Shown here: positions 29,883 through 41,505 of the stretch, piece by piece | Numbering within the stretch: the first letter of the stretch is position 1 | Layout of the letters: the number at the start of each line of letters is the position of its first letter | From: Xiphydria camelus | Lineage: Eukaryota; Arthropoda; Insecta; Hymenoptera; Xiphydriidae | Reading direction: 5' to 3' | Assembly: GCA_963678675.1 (NCBI GenBank) | Contig: OY783197.1 | Coordinates: 13,365,813 to 13,429,812, forward strand | Length of the DNA stretch: 64,000 bases | Made by a program: the position numbers and the translations under genes | The notes under the pieces: generated by a model | Seen by the model: only the letters and a program-made list of their open reading frames with translations | Told to the model about the DNA's origin: nothing | The model's database searches: none

Positions 29883-31257
29883 ATCCAAACACTCTCATTG
29901 ATGCATCGGAAATATAGATTTCATACTTACCGGCCGTGCCCATTCATATCATAGTTCCTAAATTCGCCGCTAGATGACCTATACATGTTTTGCACAAAAC
30001 GACCCCCAAAGCGAAAAGAAAGACGTGTCCACGTCAAAAAAAAAAGACATCAGTGGAGGCATTCAGGGTGCGCACCGAGGGGCACGGGTTCATACATCGA
30101 CTGTTTGGTTATCGCATGTTCGGAAAAAAAAACCAGTAAGAACGTTTTTCCCCTTTCTCTGTGCTTTCGAGAAAGAGCCATGAAATTGTTCCTTTTTCGG
30201 ACAGGCAAAAATAACAATACAAAATGTTTCGTGAATCTTCAATAAGTCTACCGCGAGCATTATGTTTCCACGGCGCCGATCGGCCGGCCTGCGACAAATC
30301 GTCGGCGAATTATTTTATTGCGATGTTTTCTCGAAAGTCAGAGCCGTCACTTTCAAAACAGAAACATAAACGAGCCTCGGACTCTGCCACCCGAAGGTGA
30401 CCTGCGGAGGGTTACCTACAGCCCCTCAACCAACGGAAAATTCCTGCAAACAAAATAGCGCGCACAAAGAATGGACAAATTAACTATGAACACAGCCCGT
30501 ACTTCGGCGAAACAGCGGTTGATGCGAATCACTGCGCATCACTGCGAACCACACGAACCATGCTGTTTACGAATCGATTTTTAACGAACAAGTCCCTACA
30601 CACTATTCACGAACTGCCGCGAATCACGCATCGCGCATCGCGCATCACGCATCGCGCATAGCCTGTAGCGAGTTGGCCAAGAACGAATCACTGCGAACCA
30701 CACGAATCATGTTGTTTACGAATCGATTTTTAACGAATACACTACACACTACTAACGACACTACTAATGGACAATGAACACTACAGTTCGAAGCAGAGGC
30801 GACGCTGAGGTGGCGCCGAGGATCGGCCACATAAATATCGATCTCGAGTATTTTCCAAACAGATGCCGAGAGTTGAACACGTAACCCTTTACCGGCTCCT
30901 TCCAGAGGGTTGGCTAATTCTAAACAAACCAAACGCGAAAAGCGTGGGAATGGAATCAGAAAGGAACCATGGGACGCTGGATGACGAACCCGGAGCAGTA
31001 TTCTGTTCAGAGCAGTCGTAGCGACATCATCGCTGTTTGATCCGTCCTCGAGATTTTTTGTTATCGAGACCTTCTGTTATAATTATACTACAAGAATAAT
31101 TATTGCATAAGAACTTAAACGTGTGTAATTATTGATTACTACAGTAGATTCACATTTTCTCCAAGTTTTAATCCTCGCCCCCTCCTCCCTCTTCTTTCCT
31201 TCCCTTCCCATACATATAGGTACATACAGACTGTCCCTTTCAATACACATGCAGCGT

Positions 31258-32312
31258 AGCGGGTTGCATATCGGTTAATTATCCGCCTTGCGCCAGACAC
31301 AGGCGCCACAGGCGCATGACCCCTGCAGCGGATCGGACCCAGGTAACAAACTAACGTGAAATTAACGTCATTTTTTGGTCAGATCTGGTCATAGACGACG
31401 TCAGTAAAAGACGCATAAATGACGTTAAAAGTACGTTCGAAAGTCACATCCCACTGACGTCATTTAATGACGTCTTTCTAACGTTCTTTATGACGTGAAA
31501 TATGACGTTTAATTTTAGCGATTTTCCAGGTAGCACACTAACGTCGAAATGACGGTTTTTGAAGGTCAGCTCTGACGGCAGATAACGAAAAATATAACGT
31601 GATTGTGTAAAAAATGACGGTTCTGAAAGGTTAGGGCTGACTAGAGTGTCCGCACTTTTCGCTGCTTAACTTCGTCGATCGGTCGGTGTTTTCGAGTCCT
31701 CATCTGCTGCACGCTCCTGTGGTATTAAGTATTACTATTGGTGTTCATATGAAGTTTGATGAATAAATGTATGTTGCTTTTCCAGTCAATAAGAAAGAGC
31801 TTAAATAAATAAGATTTTATAATTGTATTATTCTTTTCTCAACATTTTTCTAAATTTATGATTGCATCTTTTGATAAATATTCTTGCATAGACGCAAATT
31901 GATATTAATAAATAAATAATTATATGAATGTTTATAGAAACGACCGCAATATAAAAAATCTTACTTTTATTTATTACAAAAAAAACGTACTGGTAAAATG
32001 GTACAGAGATATAAGAATCGAGAATTAAAGTAGACCACACTATACAAATATTTTTGTATTATACTTATAAAAAAATATAAAAATATTCAATGTATATTGT
32101 ATAATAAGTAGTTATTTTTTAATTTTATTACAACGTAAATATAACGTCTTTTTAACGTCATATTTAAGGCGTCTTAAAGACGTTTCTTGAATGACGACAT
32201 TAAAACGTCATTTTTTGGTAGAATGACGTCGCCGACGAAATATGCCCTAAAAGTGACGTCAAATTTACGTCAGCTTGCTACCTGGGGAGGCGTCAACCGA
32301 TATGCAACCCGC
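31258..32312. mobile_element. Outer foldback around the TGACGT element
   Basis: AGCGGGTTGCATATCGGTT at 31258 and AACCGATATGCAACCCGC at 32295-32312 form an inverted pair just outside the inner element. Short GGCGCCACAGGCGC-type words follow on the left. Confidence 0.6.
31338..32286. mobile_element. DNA element with dense TGACGT/ACGTCA subterminal arrays
   Basis: Ends CCCAGGTAACAAACTAACGT and, inverted, ACGTCAGCTTGCTACCTGGG. Within 31350-31620 and 32130-32275 AACGTCA or TGACGT words occur more than twenty times. A third copy of the end (CCAGGTAGCACACTAACGTC) sits internally at 31527. The AT-rich middle has no gene. TGACGT is also the core of CREB-type sites, but the arrangement at both ends suggests transposase binding. 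Confidence 0.7.
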
Positions 32313-32360
32313 CACGTTGGCGTGTATAGCGGGGGACAGTTTGTATATGCGTGCGTAAAT

Positions 32361-32598
32361 ACTGAAAAATTAATTAGATTAGGTCAACTAAAAAACGCAT
32401 CTAGTTAAATATTTTTAATTATTCAAATTAAAATTTTGGTTAGTTGAAACAAATATTTAGTCATTCTAACCAAATTTTAGTTATTCTAACCAAAAAGTGG
32501 TCAGTCTAACCAAACAGATGAAGGATTCACATTTCACCAAATAGTTTGATCATCGTCTTCAAGATTTTGATTTAACTGACCAAATTTTTTTCGTAGTA
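32361..32598. mobile_element. Possible MITE with CTAACCAAA repeats
   Basis: The word TCTAACCAAA or a close variant, with complements, recurs about eight times over 240 bases. The ends (ACTGAAAAATTAATT and the complement of TTTTTTTCGTAGT) pair only partly. Confidence 0.45.
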
Positions 32599-32619
32599 CA
32601 CGCAACCGAACGTACATAC

Positions 32620-34270
32620 CAACTCGCAACGCAGGTACGCTCGCACTTACGTTACGTAAAGCCGCGCCGCCCGCACGCACGTGCGCGGTGGACACCACGC
32701 GAAGACGGCTGCCCGATTACTTGCAACGGAGGAGCGACCGCCGCGCTGCCGATGCGATGGTCCGAAGTAAGGCCTAGAATGCACGAGCGGCGAACCGCGG
32801 CGGTTGGCGGTCGTGCGGCTGTTAATTTATATAGGAATATATGGCAGACAACGCACTGGCATCCGCGTAACCGCGCGGAATTCTATTGTAACGCGACCGC
32901 CAACCGCCGGGGTTCGCCGCTCGTGCGTTCTAGGCCTGAAGATAAGCGCGAGGAAAACAAATGCACCTATTTGATTTCTGTCCGTGGCTCACGGCTGCCC
33001 GGGGGGAGGAGGGAGGGCAGCGAGAAGGTGGAGGAGTGTGCTAGGTGCGCCCCTGACTGTCGGCTCGTAGCCTCGACGCGGCAGCGAGTGCAGGTGCGCG
33101 CCCGCCAGTCTGTCGCCAGGTCCTCCCCTCCTGTCCCCCCGCCGTCCCCGGTCACCAAACCCCACAGACTGCGGTACGGTGGCCCCCCTCCCGGCCCCCA
33201 CGAACCCCTCTCGCGCTTCAACCTCCTTTCCAGTCCCCCCGCCCTCCCACGACGCCCCCTCCTCCTCCACAACCGTTTCCATCTCTCTTTCTCTCGTTAT
33301 CCCGCAACAGGTAGTACGAATGCCTGTGAACCGAGAGTGCACCTATACCTACAATTCACTCGTATAGCGACTCCGCAGCCGAAAGCGAAGAAGAAAGAAA
33401 GGACCGCGACGAGACACGCGGGAGAGTAGGTACATGACGCTGAGGTGTTGTTGCGCGTGTCGGAGAGCCATACGCGACTTGCGCGACTGCGACAACCAAC
33501 CGACGAAGTTCCGCAGCGGCGTTGGATTCGGGGTACGCGCTCACCCACTGCGGAGTCGATACGGAAAACTCTATGGCCTCACGTTGCTCGAGGTGGGTTT
33601 ATATTATCGACCGATGTATCGACGCGTCGTCAAAATAAATGAACCGCCACGCTCAATACAAGCGGGAATAAGAGGGAGTGGCACTGCCTTATCACCTCTA
33701 TACGGAGGAGGAGGAATCGCAGATCTTCCAGAGTTCGATTTAGGTGCGCGCGGAAGAGCGATTCCGTGGAGTCCCCTCTCCTTTGAGGTTTACCTCGTCG
33801 ATCGGTTCGCGATATCTACGCGTGATGCGACGATTTAGATGTCGCGATAATGATCGCGTATTCTCGAAATGACGGGGTTCAATTCGCTGCCGACTCGTGC
33901 GCCTTGCGCGCGCGAGAGAACTCGATCGAGTGCATGTGCTATGCGAGCGACAAGCATCGACGATGATTACTCGTGTCAAGTACGACAAACTCTGCAACCG
34001 GTCTCGGACGAAACACCGAGTGATAGCAAATTATCGTCGGAATAGCGCGGGGAGCGACACGGGGAATTTGCACCGGCGCGAAATAGCGTAGGTATGTACG
34101 TACCTTAGCAAGCGTATAGGTACCTATTTGGACGCAAGTACGCGGCAGCTGGTCGGAGCGGCTTGGTGGACTTGTCACGGGTTTATCGCGGCAACTGCTA
34201 CCTGTGCGGCGGAGATGGTTGCACAGGTGTTCTGACGCGTTTCATTAATTATCAATGGAAAAGCTGTGGG
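32620..34270. other. GC- and CpG-rich block, possible regulatory or untranslated region
   Basis: CpG and GC content are far above the surroundings. Long overlapping frames on both strands (such as 32752-33429 plus) come from lack of AT-rich stops and show no domain. It may be a host promoter or 5' UTR region; I see no certain TATA or initiator. A foldback lies at 32771-32936. Confidence 0.4.
32771..32936. mobile_element. 166-bp MITE with 43-bp TIRs
   Basis: GGCCTAGAATGCACGAGCGG, continuing CGAACCGCGGCGGTTGGCGG, is matched inverted at the right end (CTCGTGCGTTCTAGGCC) with few mismatches. The 80-bp centre is AT-richer. Confidence 0.8.
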
Positions 34271-34491
34271 TTCGAGTAGGCTTGTCGCGGCTGATTTCGA
34301 TTCAGACGCGACACCTGCGGTCTGCTCGGATTTTCTGACCTCGACCTCGACCATGACCAGGAATCCCCGCGTAGTGATTTATCCAATTAAATTTCACCGG
34401 GGACGGGATATTAATTTTATCCCGTTGGCATTAATATCAGAACTTCCACGATTAGAGTCACTTTATCAGTGGCCTGACTTTGGCTCAACTA
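34271..34491. other. Non-coding stretch, nothing recognised
   Basis: Short unique segment with CGACCTCGACCATGACC repeats; no feature supported. Confidence 0.4.
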
Positions 34492-35447
34492 CCCGACTAG
34501 AAATTCAAATCAGGTTCTCCTCAGGACCAAATCAGATTTGCCCGAGTTCATGCCCATGCCCTGATATGTTTACCTGCTCAGGGCCCGATAAAGGATGTAA
34601 CGCGATTTCCTTCTCATGACCCGATCACGCTTGTCAGATCAGGCCCTGATACGATATAAATACTAAATCCTGGAATCATGTTATGTCGGTATCTTGAAGT
34701 ACGATAATTTACTTTGTCATAAACTGAACAACTATTGGGATGGTCGATATCCGAGATAATCACTAATATTTAAAAAAAAAGCATGATTTACAAGATATTT
34801 ACATTGGGACAATTTAAACAGCATGCGCAAAATGAATTTTTCGTTCGAATAATATGGTGCAGAGGGTAAATTAAAAAATTGCCATAAGGCAGCTGGTAAT
34901 AAATAGACTCAAGATAATGTTTGGCATTGCATGCGGTGCACGATATAATTTCAAATACAAATATCACATGTCACATATTAAACTTCTTTCAAATCTGTCA
35001 AGTAGAATTTAATCGATTTCAAATATCTCAAAATGAATTTTAGTCAAAGCCAGTTTGAATTTTTTTGAATCTGTTAATCGCTCAAAAAGACTACAAAAAG
35101 TTTTGAAGTGAATTAATTTTAATATTTATTATCCTCCATTTGTGTGTGTGTGGAGGATACGTAAGCGTCCGTCGATAAAATAACGTGTAATTACAATATT
35201 AAAATGTGAGGGAATCATGATATGCGATTTATCCTCAAGGGCCGTCTCGGGTATGCCTTATTCAGGTAAGCCTCTTATCAGGAGGGGTTCTCTCTGATCA
35301 GGGATATTTGAGGTATGCCTTGTTCAGGCAAGTTTTACTGCTTCCTGATCAGGGCTTGCTTGGGTATACCTTGTTCAGGGGAGCCTGACCTTATCCTGAT
35401 CAGGCCCTTACGGGAAATCAGGTATGCCCGGGTAGATTTCTAGTCGG
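34492..35447. mobile_element. DNA element with CCTGATCAGG subterminal arrays, TA flanks
   Basis: Inverted ends CCCGACTAGAAATTC and GATTTCTAGTCGGG, flanked by TA on both sides (34490-34491, 35448-35449). CCTGATCAGGGC, palindromic, and half sites CCTGATC/TCAGG occur about fifteen times in 34510-34660 and 35240-35420. The AT-rich middle contains no gene. Confidence 0.7.
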
Positions 35448-35835
35448 GTATAGATTCGACTAATGATATGTTGCTCCATTTATTTACGTTATATGTCATT
35501 TCACGAAAAAATCTTCCGACGACAGTTTTTTAGTGTCGACGGATACGTATGACGCGTGTAACAGATTTTTGATAGCATGTGTTATTTACGAGATACGAAT
35601 GTGAAATTTACTTTTTTTAAAAATGAAACTCGATTTATTCTTCTTTACAAAAGTTTTAAAGCTCGTTGAGACCAGTAAGAAAGGTATGGAATGAATTCCA
35701 TTCGGTGAACCGGTCGTGAGATATTGCTGCTCAAAATACAATCGTAAGTTTTACGCTGTGTGCGTTCGACTAATAATACACATAATTTTACTTGACGTTG
35801 GCATTGTTGTGTATGCACTACTAAAAGTACCTACC

Positions 35836-36603
35836 CTGGTAAAAATGTTCTCTAAAATATTTCAGAATTTCTGAATAAATGATCTAGAATTTCTCAACGA
35901 TATTTCTAAGTACCTATATCGATAGTTCTTTTGAACCTCTGCGCAGGATTTTGAACGTTTTTCAGAGAAGTTTCAGATATATTTTAGAGATATTTAGAAA
36001 TTTTCAGAGAAGTTATGGCTAAGAATTATTTCTCTAAATATATTAAAGTTTCTCTGCGTAACTGAAGAAAAACAATTCGTAGCGAAGGCTCAGTGATTAT
36101 TACAAAGTCAAATGCGAAAACATATCTCCATATGAATCGTGTCGTCTCTCAAAAATTCTCTGAAAATTTTTTCATCACAAACTTTTATGAATCTCGAAAA
36201 AAATTTCTTTCGCTGTTTCTAAACTTTGCTCTCAGTCTTAGCTCTACTTTTTTCAGAATTACTACGAATTTTTTAAACAAATTACAAGCGCTGTTTCTCG
36301 ATATTTCTTTGAAAATTTTACATCCACTTTCTCTTATTGTTAGAATATTTATGAAATTCTCAGAAAAACTGCAACTGCTGTTTCTCTAAGTATCTCTGAA
36401 ATTTTTCTCTTTAAATGCCTAATTCTTTAATTTTTTTTTCGGATTTTCTGAGAAAAATTCGTAATTCAGTTTTCTTAAATTTCTCCCTAATGCATTTTGT
36501 AGGGTTTCTGAATAATTTTAATAATTTTAAAAAAATTCGAAATACTTTATTTCCTAGAATTCTCGACATTTTTCTGGAAAATTTTGGAAAAAAATTTTAC
36601 CAG
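35836..36603. mobile_element. MITE built of TTTCTCNGAAA words
   Basis: Ends CTGGTAAAAATGTTCTC and the complement of AAAAAAATTTTACCAG. The palindromic word TTTCTCTGAAA or TTCTCAGAAA recurs more than twenty times throughout. Apparent plus-strand frames at 36093-36669 (Phe/Leu/Ser-rich) result from this repetition. Confidence 0.6.
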
Positions 36604-37089
36604 AATAATCGAAGCTCTCGAAATAAAGTCGTCGCATATTGTACAATATTTTCGACTGGATTCAAATGACGTAAAAACGAGCCACTTGTCGTTTCATTCT
36701 CCCCAAAAAAGCGTATAATTTTAATAAAACCATGAAAATTAGAACACAAATTTGGTATAAAACAAATGGCATACAATAACAATGAAAAATATTCTATAAA
36801 AAACTGCAATAAAAAATATAATGGTATCTCGGTTCGAGAGCCCGCTTTACACTGCGTTATTTGTCTCCACGTGTGAATGCTGATAACGCGGAAACGCGCC
36901 TATATTTACGTCTCGCCTTTGGTCGTATAGTCGGGACAGCCTCGAGGCAAGAAGGAAACGTGGTATCGACGAAACGCGAATCTCCGTGGACGATTTCCCA
37001 GCTCGCGCGACAAACGAGATTCCTATAGACACGTATATACCTACATATACGTAGGCGTAAATAAATAAATAAATAAATATATACCTATA
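36604..37089. other. Non-coding stretch, nothing recognised
   Basis: A minus-strand frame at 36847-37110 is open by chance; it ends in AT microsatellite sequence. No feature supported. Confidence 0.4.
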
Positions 37090-37346
37090 TATCTGTGGTG
37101 TTTGGGACACTTATGATAACTCCAAAAACATAATTTCTCAGTAAACGCATTTAAATGTTCAACTGGACCATGTAAATCAAGCAAAATTGTTATCAAAACC
37201 AAACATTGACGTTAATACATTTTTATTTTGTTTTTAAAGATGATACATAAAATTTAAATTAGTTTTTAATGTTAGTAATAATGGTACATATCATATTTAG
37301 ATCAAACATTTTTGGAGTTACCATGTGTCCCAAACACCACAGATAT
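37090..37346. mobile_element. MITE with TATCTGTGGTGTTTGGGACA TIRs
   Basis: The left end continues CTTATGATAACTCCAAAAA; the right end is its inverse ending TGTCCCAAACACCACAGATA. TIR about 37 bp, inserted in a TATATA-type target. 257 bp, no coding region. Confidence 0.85.
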
Positions 37347-37351
37347 ATATA

Positions 37352-37754
37352 CCGGCTGATTCTTTAATATTGCGACAAACTTCAAGGATGGGTTCCTTGG
37401 ATGAAAACAAGAAAAAAAGTTCCTATGCATATGGGTCCGGAAACGCTGAGTTTCGGAATTGCATTTTTAAATGCCTTATCAAAAAAAATATATTTAAAAC
37501 GCAATGACGCATTCCTTTTTCTAAAATGATATTTAATACTCCTTAGAAGACCCTATTACAAAAAATAAATAAAATGGAAGCTCTGCAAAAATATACTTCC
37601 TATTATTAGTAGGTATAGAAAATTTGTATAAAAATGAACACCCTGTTTCTCCGAAACTCAGCGTTTCCGGACCCATGTTTATAGGAACTTTATTCTTATT
37701 TTCATCCAAGGAACCCATCCTTGAAGTTTGTCGCAATATTAAAGAATCACCCGA
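37352..37754. mobile_element. Foldback MITE with about 100-bp arms
   Basis: CGGCTGATTCTTTAATATTG at the left and the inverse of CAATATTAAAGAATCACCCG at the right. The arms extend through CTTCAAGGATGGGTTCCTTG and GGTCCGGAAACGCTGAGTTTC. It lies directly beside the previous MITE, separated only by TATATA. Confidence 0.85.
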
Positions 37755-38407
37755 TATATAGCGGTAGTCGAACGGGGACGATCTCGTGGTGATAAACCGA
37801 AATTCAAGACTTCGTGCGGGCGGAGTGGACGAATGTGTAGCGCGAGACATGCACCGCACGTTGGAAGACAAGCACACGGAAAACAGGCTCCTAGGAGTCC
37901 CACGATACTCGCCGTGAACCGCGACGAAAAGGGTTCGTTGTTGGTACGGCTGGGATTTAGCGATGGCTATAAACGTCCCTTAAATTCGAAGAAGCTATCG
38001 CTCAGCTGGGAGTTCCACTATCTTTTGTACGTTGTTGGAAAGAAACTAACAAAATTCTATAATATATCATGGATATCATTCGCATACCTATAAGAGAGAT
38101 TGTGCGTATTTTTCGTATTAACTAAACGATATAATCATTTTATTGTACAGGTTGAATTTAGACCCGCGTATATAGGTGACTTCAAAGAAAATCAAATTTT
38201 ATCTGTGGTAACAAAGAGAGATTCAATGTAAACTGCGATAAGAAACTGATAAAGTATCTCGAGCATTTGGCAATCAAGATCGCGCTACGCACAGATATTT
38301 CTTCGTAATCTAGATCCATTCCAGCGAATACATAGATGCGACACCATCGTAGAGATGCCAAAAGATAATCGGTGGAATGACTCGTGGACACACGCTGTCG
38401 GATAACC

Positions 38408-38432
38408 CTATATATATATATATATATATATA
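38408..38432. repeat. (TA)n microsatellite
   Basis: Uninterrupted TA dinucleotides of about 25 bases. Confidence 0.9.
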
Positions 38433-38551
38433 TGTACGTCGAATGCTAAGTTATGAATGGCATGGACGCGCATTCCCACGTCACAGAATGAACCTCGGCT
38501 CCCGCATGTCGTGGGGACTTTATACATCTCATTGTAGATCGGCAAAATATA

Positions 38552-39289
38552 CGTGGGTCATTTGAAAAGTTTCCGGCATTTTTAGGAAAAACACATATTT
38601 GAAGGTAACAAAAATTTATTCCTCAACATAGTCTCCTCGTAACTCGATACATTTAATTCATCGTTTCTCCCAACCCTTCAAGCCGTCAAAAAAATATTCT
38701 TTTTGTCCATCTGAAAAATACCGGTTTACAGCGTACACAACAAACGCGGAACCCAGCGCGCGTATAATTTTTTCATACCCAAATCCTCGTGCAAAATTTT
38801 ATGCATCCGTTCATCTGATATCTTACAAGCCTCAGCAATCTTCTTAACGGTCAATCGACGATCTTCCATCACAGTTTTATGCACTAATTGTAAGTCTACA
38901 ATTTCGTCAGTTGAAACAGTTTTTGGGCGCTCAGAACGTTCATCATCAAAAAAGATGGCACGGCCACGTTTGTATCAGCCACCCAATGTTTGACGGTTGT
39001 ATATGAAGGGGATACTTCACCGTATATTGAGTCTAACCCGTCTTTTATTTCCTGAGTTTTTTTCCTTTCAAATAAAGGAACTTTATCACTATGCGATACT
39101 CGATTTTCTCCATTGTCGACAGGAAACATCTGTCAACTTTGTAAAAGTGCTATGAGCAAAGTACTGATCGGAATGACTTGAAATTTTTATGGGATACATG
39201 TGTCAACACTATCTATCAGAGGATAGCAAGAATTAAATTCTATCATGACTACTTGTCAATAAGGCTGGAAACTTTTCAAATGACCCACG
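38552..39289 (-). mobile_element. Internally deleted mariner element, TA TSD
   Basis: TIR CGTGGGTCATTTGAAAAGTT then TCCGGC at the left, inverse at the right (with CAGCC for CGGAA-side differences), flanked by TA on both sides (38550-38551, 39290-39291). Total 738 bp against the usual ~1.3 kb of mariner elements. It keeps part of the transposase N-terminus on the minus strand. Confidence 0.85.
38896..39129 (-). pseudogene. Mariner transposase N-terminal fragment
   Basis: The 77-codon minus-strand frame contains KKTQEIKDGLDSIYGEVSPS followed by YTTVKHWVADTNVAVP, the second helix-turn-helix of mariner transposases (usual form YGDSAPSYSTVKKWVAEF). The plus-strand remainder to 38600 contains more transposase-derived sequence with frameshifts. 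The DDD catalytic residues are not identifiable. Confidence 0.75.
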
Positions 39290-39387
39290 TATACATGTAC
39301 CTACATACGCGTACGCTCGGGTTGCACTAGGTTCAATTTCACACTCTTCGACAAGTAGATTCGTCATCACTTCTAAATAGGTACATA

Positions 39388-39471
39388 ATATCGATACTCT
39401 CATGAGAAAATCTCGTAACTCCATTCACAAAAACGTGGAGTTACGAGGTTGTCTCATAAGGGTATCGATAT
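39388..39471. repeat. 84-bp imperfect hairpin
   Basis: ATATCGATACTCTCATGAGA through GTAACTCCA pairs with its complement downstream over about 36 bp with four mismatches or wobbles and a loop of about 12 bases. It could be a very small foldback or a precursor-miRNA-like hairpin. Confidence 0.5.
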
Positions 39472-39709
39472 GCTACATATACTACGATGAAGCGCATTTA
39501 ATACGCATTTATATAAACACAGTACGCATTTTTATATATATATACGTATTTATATATACGCAATATATAAACGTAATACACTTGATATAAAACTTCTACT
39601 TGAGAATATTTGTAATTTCCGAGGCAAAATCGGAGAGTTTACAGCGTCAATATTTTAACAGCTACGTAAACACGACAAAATCCCATCCGAACATATCGCG
39701 AAAGCACCT

Positions 39710-40520
39710 GACTGCGGGGGGCAGGTGTTCTCGGATTTTTCTCTCCCACCCGGTAAAACATGTTTTCGTTCGTAGCCATCGCTAGTCGGTGTTTCGATGG
39801 TGCCGGCACTGACAAACATAACAGTACGACCGACGGACGGACGGCGGACACCTGCACGCCTCCGATTATACGTAAGATCAGTCCTCTCGCGTCTCGAGTC
39901 CCGCCGCCGTCACCGGTCGGTCGGTCGACCAACCGGCCGGTCGGTAAAGGTGGGGGCGAGCGCAGCGAAAGAGGCCAGGCTGTCGGGAGGCGCCGTGATT
40001 CAACCAAACGCGCAGGTGTGCCGCAGACTGGCCGGCGCCTCTCTGGAATGTGCTCCCCCCCTCCCCCTGCCGCCACCAGCCGGTCACCACCGTTTCCCCA
40101 CCCGCGGCCTTTCTAAGCTCTCGCCGTACAATCCGGACCGTGGCTGCGGCCCCCAGTCCCCGCGCGCCGCGCTTGAACACGCCGGGCTAGGCGGTGACCC
40201 CCACTACTCCCCCCACGCACCTCCTCGACACGTCGAACCGCAAGATGCTCACAATCACGGACGTTGCGCGCTGTGGCACCGCGTGCAACGCAGTCGCTCG
40301 CTCGCTTGCTCTCTCTCGCACGCTCCATCCGTGCGCGCGTGAGGAGCGTGTACGGGCGACGTCACGTCCTCACGGCAATCAGTGCAGCTGGCCACCGACG
40401 CGTTCCCACGGGGCCGAACGGGCAGAGGCGGCCAGTCGCACTTGCACGCCCTGGTATTTAGTAGGATTCATTCGCTCGTACTCGCCTACTGCGACGCGAT
40501 GACACGAGAAAGGAATGATG
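39710..40520. other. GC- and CpG-rich block, possible regulatory or untranslated region
   Basis: Strong rise in GC and CpG with C-rich and GACGGACGG-type runs. Overlapping frames on all strands (39639-40342) show no domain and carry no consistent splice signals. Similar in character to 32620-34270 and 60490-61480. Confidence 0.4.
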
Positions 40521-41202
40521 TGCGATGAGGGACCCTCCGCGCGGACGGTACTTTATTCGAACTAGGTACCTTGTGTAGCTCGCGTTCGCGGGGGTTCCCA
40601 CTTTGCGACTCCCGTGAAACGAACCACTTTTGCAAGTCGGGCGATAACTCGTTTATTGAACCCTGCCGTGTTACTGCAAGTAAATACTTCGAGAAACATG
40701 CAATGTTTTATACCCACTCGAATGAAAATTATTAGAATTGTAGCTATATAAATATACGTTCTTTTTTAATTTACAAACTTCGAATTTTTCGGCATGATGC
40801 CAAGGACTCTACTGCCGAGGATGCTCGTAATTGATTTAGACTCGTGACGCGCGCGCGTAATCCACGTTCTTCGTTGAAATTTGTGGCCAACCACACGCGC
40901 GCAATGTCGATAGATAATTGCGAATGCAAGCATATAAAAATTCAATGCTGCAAATATTTTTAGCGTTGAATAGCTGTAATAATTTTAACTAAAGGTGGAT
41001 TGGAACTGGACTGTTTGGATTTATTAGAATACATAATATACTCGTACCTACGCTAAAAGGACATTCGTAAATTATATAATACTATTTATGAGAAGTCTCA
41101 TTTAGGTTAACCTCCGGTCACTAGCGCTGGCAGCACGAGTTGGGGACCAACTAAGTTGTGGCATGTCTCCCTAAAATGGCGTTACTTAATCTATAAACGT
41201 TA
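40521..41202. other. Non-coding stretch, nothing recognised
   Basis: AT-rich unique sequence without paired ends or protein similarity. Confidence 0.5.
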
Positions 41203-41505
41203 CACAGTTGGAAATTTTATGTTAAATTTAGTACAATTTGTGTATCAAGTGGCCCGCACAAATGTTTGCGTTAATTTAACTAAAAGCTTCTGTGTTAAAA
41301 AGTAACACGGGAATTATGTGAAATATTTAACATAAATTGAACAATCTTTTTGTGTTAAAACAATATTAGATTTGTTATTTTAATTGATTGCTTTATTTCT
41401 TTTGACTTAAAGAAATATGCAAAATGGATATAATATCAGTTAATGTAACACAACGATTTTTACAAGCATACTTTTTAACAAGAAAAGGCAACATTTTCAA
41501 CTGTG
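41203..41505. mobile_element. MITE with CACAGTTGRAAATNTT TIRs, TA TSD
   Basis: Left end CACAGTTGGAAATTTTATG, right end CAACATTTTCAACTGTG, flanked by TA (41201-41202, 41506-41507). GTTAA/TTAACA words are frequent near both ends. 303 bp. Confidence 0.7.

Larger units (their letters stand above)
24296..30757. mobile_element. AAGCCCGC foldback element, left copy, split and truncated
   Basis: Begins TA then AAGCCCGCTACAGACTATGC. Segments 24296-24613, 25132-26515 and about 30042-30757 align in order and inverted with the complete copy at 45975-48585. The gaps are insertions: the SAP-domain MITE (24614-25131) and a compound block (about 26516-30041) of at least two further elements and an endonuclease fragment. 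The last ~130 bases of the right arm are missing. Open frames within it, such as 25636-25842, have the same reading in the other copy but resemble no known protein. Confidence 0.75.

Noticed and set aside
32752..33429. 225-codon frame in GC-rich DNA
   Set aside because: Overlapping long frames exist on both strands and several phases, with low-complexity Pro/Arg content; explained by scarcity of AT-rich stop codons.
36093..36669. Membrane-protein-like Phe/Leu-rich frames
   Set aside because: Composition follows from repeated TTTCTCNGAAA words.
39639..40342. Several overlapping 100-180 codon frames
   Set aside because: Same GC effect; no domain, no consistent codon usage and no splice sites.
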